48,506 nt of DNA from an uncultured Ruminococcus sp. (GCA_902768825.1 CACXMR010000010.1:1-48506); one strand, 5' to 3'. Shown: positions 8,691 through 18,189, numbered from the stretch's first letter. Notes: generated by a model not told the origin, from the sequence alone. A program made the numbers and translations.

Positions 8691-10863
8691 GATTCAACAC
8701 AAATATTACCAGGATTATCACGAGCTTGTGGAGCTGATGAAAAAAAGTGACCACGGCTATGATTTTGAGCTTGTGGAGAAGGCATACAGATTTGCTGAGG
8801 AAAAACACGGTGATCAGCGCCGTGCGTCGGGCATACCCTATATCCTCCATCCCACTTCTGTTGCCTGTATTCTTGCCGAGCTTGGAATGGATTCGGAATC
8901 CATAGCAGCCGCTCTTCTCCATGACGTGGTAGAGGATACGCCTGTGACCCTCAGCGAGATAGTGAGCCTTTTCGGACAGGAGATAGCAGGACTGATCGAC
9001 GGCGTTACAAAGCTTGGCAAAATTCCCTACTCCTCACGAGAGGAGCAGCAGGCCGAGAATATCCGCAAGATGCTGATAGCCATGTCCAACGATATCCGTG
9101 TCATCATCATCAAGCTTGCGGACAGACTGCATAATATGCGCACACTTGAGTGTATGAAGGAGCAGCATAGGAGGGATAAGGCTCTTGAGGTCATGGAGGT
9201 ATATGCTCCCATAGCTCACCGTCTTGGAATCAGAGCCATCAAGGAGGAGCTGGAGGATCTCTCCATCCGTTACCTTGACCCTGTGGGCTATGCTGAAATA
9301 GAGCGCCAGCTTGAAAACAAGAGCAAGGACAGGATCAATTTCGTTGCCGAGATAAAGCAAAACCTTTATGAGAGGCTCAAGGGTGAAATAAACAATGTTT
9401 ATATTTCCGGCCGTGTAAAAAGCATTCATGGCATTTATAAAAAGACCTTTGTAAAGGGAAAGACTCTGGACCAGATCTTTGATATATTTGCAGTAAGGGT
9501 AATCGTTGATTCGGTAGCCGACTGCTATAACGTGCTGGGTATCGTCCATGATATGTATAAGCCTTTGCCTAACCGTTTCAAGGACTATATATCCACCCCC
9601 AAGCCAAATATGTATCAGTCACTGCATACAACGGTCATAGGCAAGGAGGGCGTCCCCTTTGAGATCCAGATAAGGACCTGGGAGATGCACTACACTGCTG
9701 AATACGGTATTGCCGCCCACTGGAAATATAAGGAGGGCATTACCAAAAAGGACTCTCTCGATGAGCGTCTTGCCTGGATCCGTAAAATGCTTGAAAACCA
9801 GAGCGACAATGACTCCACTGATATTGTCAGAACCATCAAAATGGATCTTGTGCCGGAGGAGGTATTTATTTTCACTCCCAAGGGTGACGTAATCAGCCTG
9901 CCGGCAGGGGCTACGGTCATAGATGTAGCCTATGCGATTCATTCCGGGGTGGGCAACAGGATGATCGGCGCAAAGGTGGATAAGAGGATAGTACCTATAG
10001 ACTACAGGGTAAAGACCGGCGAGATCGTTGAGATCATCACCTCCAAGGAGGAGGGCGGTCCCAAGCGTGACTGGCTTAATATCGTCAAGACCAGTGAGGC
10101 CAGGAGCAAGATCAGACTGTGGTTTAAGCGTGAAAAACGTGACGAAAACATAGTCGAGGGCCGCAACCAGCTTGAAACGGAGTTTAAGCGCCTTAATATC
10201 CATGTGCCTGAAAAGGAGCTGGAGGATTTCCTTGCGGATACTATGCGCCGTCAAAACTGCAATTCCCTGGAGGATTTCTACGCTTCTATCGGATATGGCG
10301 GCATACAGCTGTGGCGTATTCTTCCAAAGCTCAAGGAGGAGTACATCAAGCGTTATTCAGAGCCGGAGCCGGCGCCTGTGGTAATTACAGAGCCTACAAG
10401 GAAAAAGATCAGCGGCGGGGTCCATATTGAGGGTATAGAGGATTGTCTTGTCAAGTATTCCCGCTGTTGTAATCCTCTGCCGGGGGATGAGATCATCGGC
10501 TTCATCACAAGGGGCTACGGCGTTTCCATTCACAAGCGCAGCTGTTCCAACGTGCCAAAGAATATCAGTGAGGCAGATGAGCCTGAGCGCTGGGTAAGGG
10601 CTGAATGGGCAGAGAGAATATCAAACGAGACCTTCCAGTCAACCCTTCAGATCACAGCTACTGACAGGACAGGACTGCTGGCGGATATTACTAACCAGCT
10701 TTCTTCAATGCACCTGTTTATCCATGCACTTAATTCCCGTGAGGCAAAAAATGGAATGGCGGTAGTTGAGGTTACCATTACAGTCAATGGCATTAACCAC
10801 CTCAAAATGGTTATCAGCAGACTGAGCGGTATTAACGGCATAGTCTCTATCGGCAGAGCGTGA
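8683..10863 (+). CDS. rel: Bifunctional (p)ppGpp synthetase/hydrolase (RSH family)
   Basis: 726 aa. It makes and degrades the stringent-response alarmone (p)ppGpp. The HD hydrolase domain is intact (HD at 80-81, ED at 84-85, 'ADRLHNMRTL'). The synthetase domain has 'RFKDYISTPKPNMYQSLHTT' split over its usual positions. A TGS domain ('VFIFTPKGDVISLPAGATVIDVAYAIH') and a C-terminal ACT domain follow. Length matches the long Rel of Firmicutes. The ATG overlaps the end of recJ by 8 bp behind an AAAGGAGG site inside the recJ coding sequence, indicating coupled translation. Confidence 0.96.
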   Translation: MSEIQHKYYQDYHELVELMKKSDHGYDFELVEKAYRFAEEKHGDQRRASGIPYILHPTSVACILAELGMDSESIAAALLHDVVEDTPVTLSEIVSLFGQEIAGLIDGVTKLGKIPYSSREEQQAENIRKMLIAMSNDIRVIIIKLADRLHNMRTLECMKEQHRRDKALEVMEVYAPIAHRLGIRAIKEELEDLSIRYLDPVGYAEIERQLENKSKDRINFVAEIKQNLYERLKGEINNVYISGRVKSIHGIYKKTFVKGKTLDQIFDIFAVRVIVDSVADCYNVLGIVHDMYKPLPNRFKDYISTPKPNMYQSLHTTVIGKEGVPFEIQIRTWEMHYTAEYGIAAHWKYKEGITKKDSLDERLAWIRKMLENQSDNDSTDIVRTIKMDLVPEEVFIFTPKGDVISLPAGATVIDVAYAIHSGVGNRMIGAKVDKRIVPIDYRVKTGEIVEIITSKEEGGPKRDWLNIVKTSEARSKIRLWFKREKRDENIVEGRNQLETEFKRLNIHVPEKELEDFLADTMRRQNCNSLEDFYASIGYGGIQLWRILPKLKEEYIKRYSEPEPAPVVITEPTRKKISGGVHIEGIEDCLVKYSRCCNPLPGDEIIGFITRGYGVSIHKRSCSNVPKNISEADEPERWVRAEWAERISNETFQSTLQITATDRTGLLADITNQLSSMHLFIHALNSREAKNGMAVVEVTITVNGINHLKMVISRLSGINGIVSIGRA

Positions 10864-10881
10864 TAATATGACAAAAATAAC

Positions 10882-10920
10882 CAAGGGATCTCCTTATCAG
10901 ACTGTAAAGAAGATCCCTTG
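10882..10920 (+). repeat. 10-bp hairpin between rel and dtd
   Basis: CAAGGGATCT (10882-10891) is a perfect reverse complement of AGATCCCTTG (10911-10920) with a 19-nt loop. No T-run follows, so it is not a standard terminator; RNA processing or partial attenuation between the two genes is possible. Confidence 0.55.
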
Positions 10921-10955
10921 CCAAAGAATAAACATCAAGGAATGAACAATCAGAA

Positions 10956-11408
10956 ATGAAAGCAGTGATCCAGCTGGTGTCCGAATGCTCGGTCACCGTA
11001 GATGACAGAATAACCGGAAAAATAAACAAGGGCTTTCTGATTCTCTTAGGGGTTGAACAGGGTGACACCCAGAAGCAGGCGGAAAAGCTCAGTGCAAAGA
11101 TTTCCGGACTCAGGGTATTCAAGGACGACCAGGACAAAATGAATCTTTCCCTTACGGATATAGGGGGAGGAGTGCTTGTTGTGTCAAATTTTACCCTCTG
11201 CGGGAATTGCCGTAAGGGGCGGCGTCCGAGCTTTGATATGGCGGCCCGTCCGGAGACAGCTCAGCCTCTATATGAATATTTTTGTGAGTGCATGAAGAAT
11301 AACGGCATTTCTTTGGTGGAAAAAGGAATTTTTGGTGCGGATATGAAGGTAAGGCTGTTGAATGACGGCCCGGTAACTCTCATAATTGACACCAAGGACC
11401 TGGCATAG
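10956..11408 (+). CDS. dtd: D-aminoacyl-tRNA deacylase
   Basis: 150 aa, the usual size. The enzyme hydrolyses D-aminoacyl-tRNAs (and glycyl-tRNA-Ala), protecting translation from D-amino acids. Family marks are the N-terminal 'MKAVIQ.V..CSVTVD', 'GGVLVVSNFTL' (the usual SQFTL motif with Asn) and the cross-subunit 'NDGPVT' near the C-terminus. It follows rel, as in most Clostridia. The ribosome site (AAGGAAT) is rather weak and distant, and a hairpin precedes the gene. Confidence 0.93.
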   Translation: MKAVIQLVSECSVTVDDRITGKINKGFLILLGVEQGDTQKQAEKLSAKISGLRVFKDDQDKMNLSLTDIGGGVLVVSNFTLCGNCRKGRRPSFDMAARPETAQPLYEYFCECMKNNGISLVEKGIFGADMKVRLLNDGPVTLIIDTKDLA

Positions 11409-11459
11409 TGGTGTAAAGTAAAATGCTTAACAACTGAAATCAGGAAAGGAATGGATAAT

Positions 11460-12098
11460 ATGCCTAAGGTAAAATGCTTTCCCTTGGGAGAACTGATGGC
11501 AAATTGCTATTTTGTTTATGATGAGGAGAGCGGGGTGTCATTGGTGGTAGACCCCGGAGACGTGTCGGCAGAGCTTGAGGAATGTATAGATCGGTTTGGC
11601 GCTGATAAGCTAAGATATATTCTCCTTACTCATGGGCATTTCGACCATATTGCAGGCGTAGCCCATCTGAAGCAGGAGTATCCGGATGCAAAGATTGTCA
11701 TTGGCGAGGGCGACAAAAGCTTCACTTCCCAGGACAATCTCAATTTAGGATACCACTTTGGCCTGAGCTGTGATCCTTTCCGGGTTGATATCCCGGTTTC
11801 CGAGGGTGATGAGCTTTCCTTCGGACAAGAAAAGATAAAGGTCCTCTCCACTCCCGGACATACGAGGGGCGGGGTTTGCTATATCATCGGTGATTCTATT
11901 TTTACAGGAGATACCCTGATAAGCGGCACCACAGGACGCACGGATTTTCCCACCGGCAGTCTGCAGGATATGTACAGGTCAATTGCAAGGCTTGCCGCCA
12001 TTGAGGAAAATCTCACTGTCTACTGCGGTCACGGTCCCAGCTCTACAATGGAGCTGGAGAGACAGTACAATATCTATATAAGGAAATTCCTGCCATGA
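11460..12098 (+). CDS. MBL-fold metallo-hydrolase (glyoxalase II-like)
   Basis: 212 aa from the ATG at 11460, nine bases after AGGAAAGGA; an ATG at 11451 is directly against that site and less likely. The metal-binding motif THGHFDH (H58, H60, D62, H63) is followed by 'LSTPGHTRGGVCYI', 'TGDTLISGTTGRTDF' and 'YCGHGPSS', all typical of the YqgX/GloB-like branch. The substrate is unknown. It overlaps hemZ by 4 bp (ATGA) and belongs to the conserved rel-dtd-MBL-hemZ cluster. Confidence 0.9.
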   Translation: MPKVKCFPLGELMANCYFVYDEESGVSLVVDPGDVSAELEECIDRFGADKLRYILLTHGHFDHIAGVAHLKQEYPDAKIVIGEGDKSFTSQDNLNLGYHFGLSCDPFRVDIPVSEGDELSFGQEKIKVLSTPGHTRGGVCYIIGDSIFTGDTLISGTTGRTDFPTGSLQDMYRSIARLAAIEENLTVYCGHGPSSTMELERQYNIYIRKFLP

Positions 12099-13588
12099 TA
12101 ATATATATAAACAACCAGTTCCATTATGAAACCGAAAACCTTGTCCGTTTGTTTTTTCCAAACGACAAAATTAATGTTATCCGTGAGCTTCCTGAGGAAA
12201 GGCCTCAGCCCCTTGTGACCGCCCTTACAGAGGTTAAGGCGGACTGTACCCAGGTCTATGTCTCTGTGGAAAATGGAGATTTCTTTGCTGAGGACAGAAG
12301 CACAGTGACGCCCTCAGAGGATATGGAAAAGGACACCGAGAGGGCAATAGCTCTGTGTCTTTATGGTCTGCTGGTGAGGCTTACAGGCAGGGAACAGCCC
12401 TGGGGAATCCTCACCGGTGTGCGTCCCATCAAGCTATTCCGCAGACTGAGTGAAAAATATGGTGAGGATTATGCAAAAAGCTATTTTACGGATCAGCTTC
12501 TGGTTTCTCAGGAAAAAACAAACCTGAGCGCTCTGACCGAAAAGCATGAGAAGAAGATCCTTTCCCTGAGCAAGCCAAGATCATTCAGTCTTTATGTTTC
12601 GATCCCCTTCTGTCCGTCAAGATGCTCCTATTGTTCCTTTGTGTCACAATCGATAGAAAGCGCCAAAAAACTGATAGATCCATACTTCGAGCTGCTTCTG
12701 AGAGAGATCGGGGCTACAGCCAGAATTGCCGAGGAATGTGAGCTTAGGCTTGAAAGTGTCTATATCGGAGGAGGGACTCCTACCACCTTGAGCCCTGAGC
12801 AGCTTTCAAGGCTCATAGGGGCACTCAGGGACAGCTTTGACATGAGCACCTGTCGGGAGTTTACAGTCGAGGCAGGGCGCCCCGACACAATAGACAGAGA
12901 AAAGCTCATTGCTATAAGGGACGGGGGAGTAGACCGGATAAGCATCAACCCCCAGACCCTCAACGATGATGTGCTAAGGCTCATAGGCAGGCGGCACACC
13001 GCACAGCAAACCCTGGATGCCTTCGCACTTGCCCGTGAGCTGGGCTTCAGGCATATAAATATGGACCTGATCGCCGGGCTTCCCACTGAAAAGGTAGATA
13101 GCTTTACAGCTACTCTTGACAAGCTGTGTAAGCTTTCTCCGGAGAGCATAACAGTGCACACCCTTGCGATGAAACGCTCATCACGCCTGACCTTGCAAGG
13201 CAAAGAGCTTGACACCATAGCCGAATCCCCCGCCGCCGGAATGCTGCGCTATTGTGAGGGAAAGCTTATCAGTGAGGGCTATCATCCTTACTACCTTTAC
13301 AGGCAGACCCGCATGGAGGGGAATCTTGAAAATGTGGGCTGGTCCCGTGAAGGCTATGACGGGATATACAATGTTTTTGTGATGGACGAAACACATACCA
13401 TCCTGGGTGTTGGTGCAGGAGCCGTTTCAAAGCTAAAAAAACCTGCTTCCGAGCAGCTTGAACGAATATTCAACTACAAATATCCGTATGAATATATAAA
13501 CGGCTTTGATGAGCTGTTAAGAAGAAAAGAAAGGGTGAGAGAGTTCTATGCTGAACTGGCTGAATACATATCGCAGATATGCCTGTGA
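12095..13588 (+). CDS. hemZ: Radical SAM coproporphyrinogen dehydrogenase-like protein HemZ
   Basis: 497 aa. The radical SAM cluster motif is C173-x3-C177-x2-C180 ('IPFCPSRCSYC'), preceded by about 165 residues typical of HemZ. 'YIGGGTPT', 'EAGRPDTI' and 'RISINPQTLND' follow, and the HemN-like C-terminus is present. The family is assigned to oxygen-independent oxidation of coproporphyrinogen III, but this role is often uncertain in anaerobes without haem synthesis, and no other haem gene is in the window. The start overlaps the previous stop as ATGA; the end overlaps the next gene by 41 bp. Confidence 0.9.
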   Translation: MIIYINNQFHYETENLVRLFFPNDKINVIRELPEERPQPLVTALTEVKADCTQVYVSVENGDFFAEDRSTVTPSEDMEKDTERAIALCLYGLLVRLTGREQPWGILTGVRPIKLFRRLSEKYGEDYAKSYFTDQLLVSQEKTNLSALTEKHEKKILSLSKPRSFSLYVSIPFCPSRCSYCSFVSQSIESAKKLIDPYFELLLREIGATARIAEECELRLESVYIGGGTPTTLSPEQLSRLIGALRDSFDMSTCREFTVEAGRPDTIDREKLIAIRDGGVDRISINPQTLNDDVLRLIGRRHTAQQTLDAFALARELGFRHINMDLIAGLPTEKVDSFTATLDKLCKLSPESITVHTLAMKRSSRLTLQGKELDTIAESPAAGMLRYCEGKLISEGYHPYYLYRQTRMEGNLENVGWSREGYDGIYNVFVMDETHTILGVGAGAVSKLKKPASEQLERIFNYKYPYEYINGFDELLRRKERVREFYAELAEYISQICL

Positions 13589-14510
13589 TATTGACCGCAT
13601 TAACACGGAGGCAAGAAACAACCCGGAGGATCTGCTTCTAACAGTGGAGAAGATCTTTCATAATGATATTCAGCTCATTACAGACAGGATACTCAGTATT
13701 CCTGTAAAGCACCACATCATCTTTCTCTCCGGACCGTCCAGCAGCGGAAAGACCACTACCGGCAAAAAGATCGCCGAAGCCTTTGAAAAAAAGGGTTGTC
13801 ATACCATAATGGTATCAATGGATGATTTTTACCTTGGCAAGGAATTCATCCGCAAGCTTCCTGACGGGAAATATGATTTTGAGTCTATTGATGCTCTTGA
13901 TATTCCCATGATGAAGGAATGTGTCAGGCTCATGGCGCAAAAGGGCGAGTGTGATATTCCGATCTATGATTTTCCAAACAGCAAGAGAAGCGGCAGAACA
14001 AGACGCCTTGAGCTGAAGGACGGGACCTGTGTTATCATAGAGGGAATCCATGCGCTGAACCCTATCTTTGATGATGCTATTCCCAGGGAGTATGTCAGCA
14101 AGGTGTATGTGGCAGTAAAGCAGGGAGTAAAAAACAACGAGGATTATGTTCTTACAAACAGAGACGTGCGGCTTATCAGGCGTATTGTCAGGGATAATAA
14201 GTTCAGAGGCACTTCTCCTCAGAAGCTTATTGAGATGTGGCCGGATGTGGTTGACGGTGAGCAGAAGAATATCCGCCCATACAGGTATAACAGCGATTTT
14301 ACACTCAATACGATCCACATTTATGAGCCGTGTATCATGAAGGATCAGGCGATTTCACTGCTAAAGGATGTGCCAAAGGACTCTGAGGCAGGGACGATCG
14401 CTGAAAGGCTGATAGCTTCTCTGAGCAGATTTGAGAGCATTGACAGTTCTTTTGTCCCAAAAAATTCCCTGATAAGGGAGTTTATCGGCGGAGGCAGCTA
14501 TGAGTATTGA
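13548..14510 (+). CDS. Uridine kinase-like nucleoside kinase
   Basis: 320 aa. Walker A is 'GPSSSGKTTTGKKI', followed by the 'VSMDDFYLGKE' motif and 'VIIEGIHALNP', diagnostic of the uridine kinase/phosphoribulokinase P-loop family. It probably phosphorylates a nucleoside with ATP. Many Clostridial relatives carry an N-terminal TGS/threonyl-tRNA-synthetase-like region and are about 550 aa; this one has only a short leader before the kinase domain. The start lies inside hemZ with GGGTGAGAG upstream, so it is co-transcribed. Confidence 0.85.
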   Translation: MLNWLNTYRRYACDIDRINTEARNNPEDLLLTVEKIFHNDIQLITDRILSIPVKHHIIFLSGPSSSGKTTTGKKIAEAFEKKGCHTIMVSMDDFYLGKEFIRKLPDGKYDFESIDALDIPMMKECVRLMAQKGECDIPIYDFPNSKRSGRTRRLELKDGTCVIIEGIHALNPIFDDAIPREYVSKVYVAVKQGVKNNEDYVLTNRDVRLIRRIVRDNKFRGTSPQKLIEMWPDVVDGEQKNIRPYRYNSDFTLNTIHIYEPCIMKDQAISLLKDVPKDSEAGTIAERLIASLSRFESIDSSFVPKNSLIREFIGGGSYEY

Positions 14511-14591
14511 CAGGATGCCCATTATCCTATGAAACATTGCTAAAAAACATGTATGATCGATGAAAAACGGGAAATAATCAACTTAAAAGTA

Positions 14592-14620
14592 TTGAAGAAT
14601 CCGACCATTGATGTTATAAT
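14592..14620 (+). promoter_or_regulatory. Sigma-A promoter for zinc-ribbon gene
   Basis: TTGAAG (14592-14597) and TATAAT (14615-14620) are separated by 17 bp; the leader to the ATG at 14658 is about 30 nt and contains AGGAGG. Confidence 0.7.
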
Positions 14621-14657
14621 GAGATAGGATAAAACAAGCTTCACAGGAGGTATTGCT

Positions 14658-15092
14658 ATGAGCATTATGGAAGATGTTTTGATGAACGCAAAAACTGCCG
14701 TTGATACAGTGGGAAAGAAGGCAGGAAAGGTCATCGATAAGTCAAAGCTGAGACTTGCAGCTCTTGATATCAGGACGGAGCTTTCCAAGAAATACCGTTT
14801 GCTTGGAAGAATATGCTATGAGACAAAAACAACTGACAAGAATTATGACAAGAACATAGAAAAGCTTGTAGAGAGTATTACCGAGCTAAAAGATGAGCTT
14901 GCCAGGATAAATGAGCTGATCGCCAAAGCCGAAAACAAGGTCAAGTGCACTGAGTGCGGCACATATAATGTCCATGGGGCTGTTTTTTGCAGCAAGTGCG
15001 GGGTAAAGCTGAAGCATGATGCTGAAAATGAGGATTATTCTCAGGATGAGCTGCTTGATTTTGCCGAGGACATTACGGACGAGGACGTATGA
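14658..15092 (+). CDS. Coiled-coil zinc-ribbon protein, function unknown
   Basis: 144 aa. Residues about 10-95 are helical and charged, with coiled-coil character. They are followed by a zinc ribbon with C97-x2-C100 and C111-x2-C114 ('CTECG', 'CSKCG') and an acidic tail. Proteins of this plan are common in Clostridia but uncharacterised; binding to nucleic acid or protein is plausible. It has its own promoter, an AGGAGG site and a terminator, so it is a single-gene unit. Confidence 0.75.
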   Translation: MSIMEDVLMNAKTAVDTVGKKAGKVIDKSKLRLAALDIRTELSKKYRLLGRICYETKTTDKNYDKNIEKLVESITELKDELARINELIAKAENKVKCTECGTYNVHGAVFCSKCGVKLKHDAENEDYSQDELLDFAEDITDEDV

Positions 15093-15112
15093 TCGGTTTT
15101 TAGGAAATTTTG

Positions 15113-15143
15113 ATGCACCGTATAACGAGCTTATGCGGTGCAT
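15113..15143 (+). terminator. Hairpin terminator after zinc-ribbon gene
   Basis: A 13-bp stem (ATGCACCGTATAA with TTATGCGGTGCAT, one G-T pair) around a 5-nt loop, followed by a weak T-rich stretch (ATTGTTGTT). The strong stem makes a terminator likely despite the poor T-run. Confidence 0.6.
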
Positions 15144-15225
15144 ATTGTTGTTAGGTGGCGGTGCTTGCTTTTGCTGAAATAAAAGCACCCGCAGCCGTTA
15201 TGATTTTCGGAAGGGAAGTGTTTCG

Positions 15226-16986
15226 GTGGGGAAAACGAAGGCAGGCAGAAAATCACAATCTTTTCTCAAGGGCGCCATGGTGCTTGGAACGAGTATGATC
15301 ATCGTCAAGCTCATGGGAATGATATATAAGATACTTCTCTCTAACCAGTATGGAGGAGTGGGAACGGGACTTTTCAATTCTGCGTATGCGCTCTATAATC
15401 CTCTTTTTATGCTCTCAACAGCAGGTTTTCCTATCGCTATATCAAGGATGGTGTCTGAGAGTATTACAAAGAAGCGATACAGAGATGTCAAGCAGATACA
15501 TAGGATATCCGTTCCTATATTTGTTATTGCCGGATGTATATGCTTCCTGATAATGATTCTTGGCGGATTTATCTATGTAAAGCTAATTCATGCGGATAAT
15601 GCCATCTTTGCACTGCTGTGCCTGTCGCCGACCATATTCTTCGGGTGCCTGATGTCGATTTACAGAGGCTACTTTGAGGGTATGAGAAATATGGTGCCGA
15701 CAGCGACTTCGGAGATAATCGAGGCGTCGTGCAAGCTGTTCCTTGGGTTTACTGCGTCTTATGTGGTCACAAAGATCGGTATGAGCAGATATGAGGCCAC
15801 GGGCTATGTTTTCGGAACAAAATGCGCCAATGCGACCGAGGCGGAATCGGTCATTATACCTATAGCTATAGGTGCCGCAATCACAGGCATTTCCCTGGGA
15901 TCGCTTTTTGGCTTTTTGTATTTGTTTATCAGGTATAAGCGTGGAGGTGACGGAATTACAAGGGAGGAGCTTGTCCACTCTCCGAGACCGAGACCCGGAA
16001 ATGTGACCCTCAGAGTAATGATCCGCACGGCTATCCCCATCGGTCTTGGCTCCATAATCATGAGCCTTGCCGATATGGTGGATTCGATGCTTGTCAATAT
16101 CAGGATAAACCAGATAATGCAGACTAATCCCGATGGTCTGCTGAATGTTTACGGGTCGCTGATACCTGATAATATTCTTAACAACGGCGAGACCCATACT
16201 TATCTTTACGGGTGCTACGGCATTGCCCTTACGCTGATGATGCTGGTCACAGCTGTTACACAGGTATTCGGCACTACGGCACTGCCGTCGGTTACAGCCG
16301 CATGGACCACTGGCAATAAGGAGCAGCTGAAAAAGAGTATGGAGACCGTTATGCGAGTCACTACGCTTGTGACTATTCCCTCAGGCATAGGCTTGTCGGT
16401 GCTTGCAGAGCCTCTTTTGTCGCTGATATATCATGGCAGCTCGGTGTCAAACGAGGTTGATATCGGCTCAAAGGTTCTTGTGGTGATGGGTATTTCTGTC
16501 ATCTTTATAGCCACCAGCACGCCGCTTTGCAGTATGCTGCAGGCGGTAGGGAGAATGGATGTTCCACTGAAGCTGTTTGCAATAGGAATGTGTATAAAAA
16601 TCCTTGTTAACTATATCCTTGTGGGCATTCCGGAGATCAATATTCAGGGCGCAAATATCGGTTCTATTGTATGCTACGGATTTGTTACGGTAATGGCGCT
16701 GTTTGTGCTTTGCCGGCAGACAAAGATCGTCCCGGATTTTGTTTCCATTTTTGTCAAGCCTCTTCTTGCAGGACTTGTTTCCGGTGCGGCGGCTTATTTC
16801 TCTGAGATATTTTTTGATCTGTTCTTTAAGCAGACCATTGCGACCATTCTGGCAGTGGGTGCGGCAATCATAGCCTATATCATTGCTTTGTTTATTTTCA
16901 GGGCGATCAAAAAAGAGGACATTTTGCAGATGCCTAAAGGAAATAAAATTGTAAAACTACTTGAAAAACGTAAGCTTATAAGGTAA
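15226..16986 (+). CDS. spoVB: SpoVB/MurJ-like polysaccharide or lipid flippase
   Basis: 586 aa with a GTG start after AAGGGAAG. The protein is almost entirely hydrophobic helices (about 14), with the N-terminal 'SFLKGAMVLGTSMIIVKLMGMIYKILLSNQYGGVGTGLF' signature of the SpoVB/YabM branch of the MOP superfamily, which flips lipid-linked sugars for spore cortex or wall. Its position directly before mazG and the yabO-yabP-yabQ-divIC-yabR genes is the same as in Bacillus, which supports the assignment. A role in vegetative wall synthesis is an alternative. Confidence 0.85.
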   Translation: MGKTKAGRKSQSFLKGAMVLGTSMIIVKLMGMIYKILLSNQYGGVGTGLFNSAYALYNPLFMLSTAGFPIAISRMVSESITKKRYRDVKQIHRISVPIFVIAGCICFLIMILGGFIYVKLIHADNAIFALLCLSPTIFFGCLMSIYRGYFEGMRNMVPTATSEIIEASCKLFLGFTASYVVTKIGMSRYEATGYVFGTKCANATEAESVIIPIAIGAAITGISLGSLFGFLYLFIRYKRGGDGITREELVHSPRPRPGNVTLRVMIRTAIPIGLGSIIMSLADMVDSMLVNIRINQIMQTNPDGLLNVYGSLIPDNILNNGETHTYLYGCYGIALTLMMLVTAVTQVFGTTALPSVTAAWTTGNKEQLKKSMETVMRVTTLVTIPSGIGLSVLAEPLLSLIYHGSSVSNEVDIGSKVLVVMGISVIFIATSTPLCSMLQAVGRMDVPLKLFAIGMCIKILVNYILVGIPEINIQGANIGSIVCYGFVTVMALFVLCRQTKIVPDFVSIFVKPLLAGLVSGAAAYFSEIFFDLFFKQTIATILAVGAAIIAYIIALFIFRAIKKEDILQMPKGNKIVKLLEKRKLIR

Positions 16987-17029
16987 AATAGATAACGCAC
17001 GGTAAAAAGATCTTAGGGGGATAATTCTT

Positions 17030-17821
17030 GTGGATTTTTCATTCAAAGAGCGCTATAACGTATATGATCTGGTTCAGGTCGTGAAGAAGCTTCGTGCGCC
17101 TGATGGCTGTCCTTGGGATAAGATTCAGACCCATGAGACACTCAGAAAGGACCTCATTGAGGAGGTCTATGAGGCTGTGGAGGCTATTGATGAAAAAAGC
17201 AGGGAGCATCTCCGGGAAGAGCTTGGCGACGTGCTTTTGCAGGTGGTTTTCCACTGTGTCCTTGAGACAGAGCAGGGAAGCTTTGATCTTGATGACGTGG
17301 CTGATGAGGTCTGCAAAAAGATGATATTCAGACACCCTCACGTTTTTGGCAATGTGAATGCCGAGACGCCTGAGGAGGTCCTGAAAAACTGGGACCAGAT
17401 AAAAATGCAGTCAAAATCCCAGAGTCTGGCAAGCGAAGCAATGGACAGTGTATCCAAGGCTCTTCCTGCCCTGATGAGGAGCGAAAAGCTCTGGAAAAAG
17501 GCAGAAAGAGGAGGACTTCCGGCAAAATCCTCTGAGGAAGCGTTTGAGGATGTTCAGCGCAGACTCGGTGAGCTGAGAGAGGCAATGGGTGAGCAAAACA
17601 GAGAGGCTTATTCAAAGAAGGTCGGTGAGCTGCTGTTTTCTGTTGTGGGTATGTCAAGGACAATGGATACGGACTGCGAGAGATCGCTGTATGATGCCTG
17701 TGATGATTTTACGAGGCAGTTTAGAAGCCTGGAGGCTTATGCTGCTGAAAAGGGCATTGAGATACAGAAATTAAATCCTGAAGAAGTATCAAAGCTTTGG
17801 GATGACATTTCAACACACTAA
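17030..17821 (+). CDS. mazG: Nucleoside triphosphate pyrophosphohydrolase MazG
   Basis: 263 aa from a GTG with AGGGGG upstream. MazG removes pyrophosphate from NTPs, cleansing the pool of abnormal nucleotides. The N-terminal domain has 'LRAPDGCPWDKIQTHETLRKDL' and the metal-binding 'EEVYEAVEAI' and 'REELGDVLLQVVFH'; a second, more diverged MazG-like half follows. Bacillus YabN carries an extra N-terminal methylase-like domain that is absent here. It lies 44 bp after the flippase gene. Confidence 0.93.
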   Translation: MDFSFKERYNVYDLVQVVKKLRAPDGCPWDKIQTHETLRKDLIEEVYEAVEAIDEKSREHLREELGDVLLQVVFHCVLETEQGSFDLDDVADEVCKKMIFRHPHVFGNVNAETPEEVLKNWDQIKMQSKSQSLASEAMDSVSKALPALMRSEKLWKKAERGGLPAKSSEEAFEDVQRRLGELREAMGEQNREAYSKKVGELLFSVVGMSRTMDTDCERSLYDACDDFTRQFRSLEAYAAEKGIEIQKLNPEEVSKLWDDISTH

Positions 17822-17841
17822 AAATACGGAGGAAAACGCAA

Positions 17842-18117
17842 ATGAACAAGACAGAACTTATCGCTGAGGTAGCTGAAAGAGCGCAGCTCTCAAAGAAGGA
17901 TGCTGAAAAGGCAGTTACAGCAATGATCGATACCATCGTTGAGAATGTTGCTGATGGCAAAGAGATCCGCATTGTTGGTTTCGGTACCTTTGAGCGTCAT
18001 GAGAGAGGCGAGAGAAAGGGCTGCAATCCTCAGACAAAGGAAACTATTACTATTCCTGCATCGAAGGTTCCCACTTTCAAGGCAGGAAAGGCATTCAAGG
18101 ATGCTGTTGATAAGTAA
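17842..18117 (+). CDS. hup: DNA-binding protein HU
   Basis: 91 aa, the standard HU length. 'MNKTELIAEVAERAQLSKKDAEKAV' at the N-terminus and the arm region 'GFGTFERHERGERKGCNPQTKETITIPASKVPTFKAGKAFKDAV' match the family. It bends and compacts DNA as a dimer. It follows mazG by 20 bp with GGAGG upstream and ends in a strong terminator. Confidence 0.97.
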   Translation: MNKTELIAEVAERAQLSKKDAEKAVTAMIDTIVENVADGKEIRIVGFGTFERHERGERKGCNPQTKETITIPASKVPTFKAGKAFKDAVDK

Positions 18118-18130
18118 TAATTTATTTACG

Positions 18131-18159
18131 GAAGCCGATCTCGTGGTCGGCTTCTTTTT
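18131..18159 (+). terminator. Intrinsic terminator after hup
   Basis: GAAGCCGA (18131-18138) and TCGGCTTC (18147-18154) form an 8-bp stem with an 8-nt loop, followed by TTTTT. It limits transcription into rqcP. Confidence 0.9.
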
Positions 18160-18189
18160 GGTATTGGGATAAAGAAAAGGGGTGAGGTA

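Noticed and set aside
9619-10254. Long minus-strand open frame (211 codons) inside rel
   Set aside because: It is antisense to the well-supported RSH gene, lacks a ribosome site and resembles no family.
10868-10945. A 25-codon frame between rel and dtd
   Set aside because: It has only a poor ribosome site and no known similarity; kept only as a note with the hairpin.
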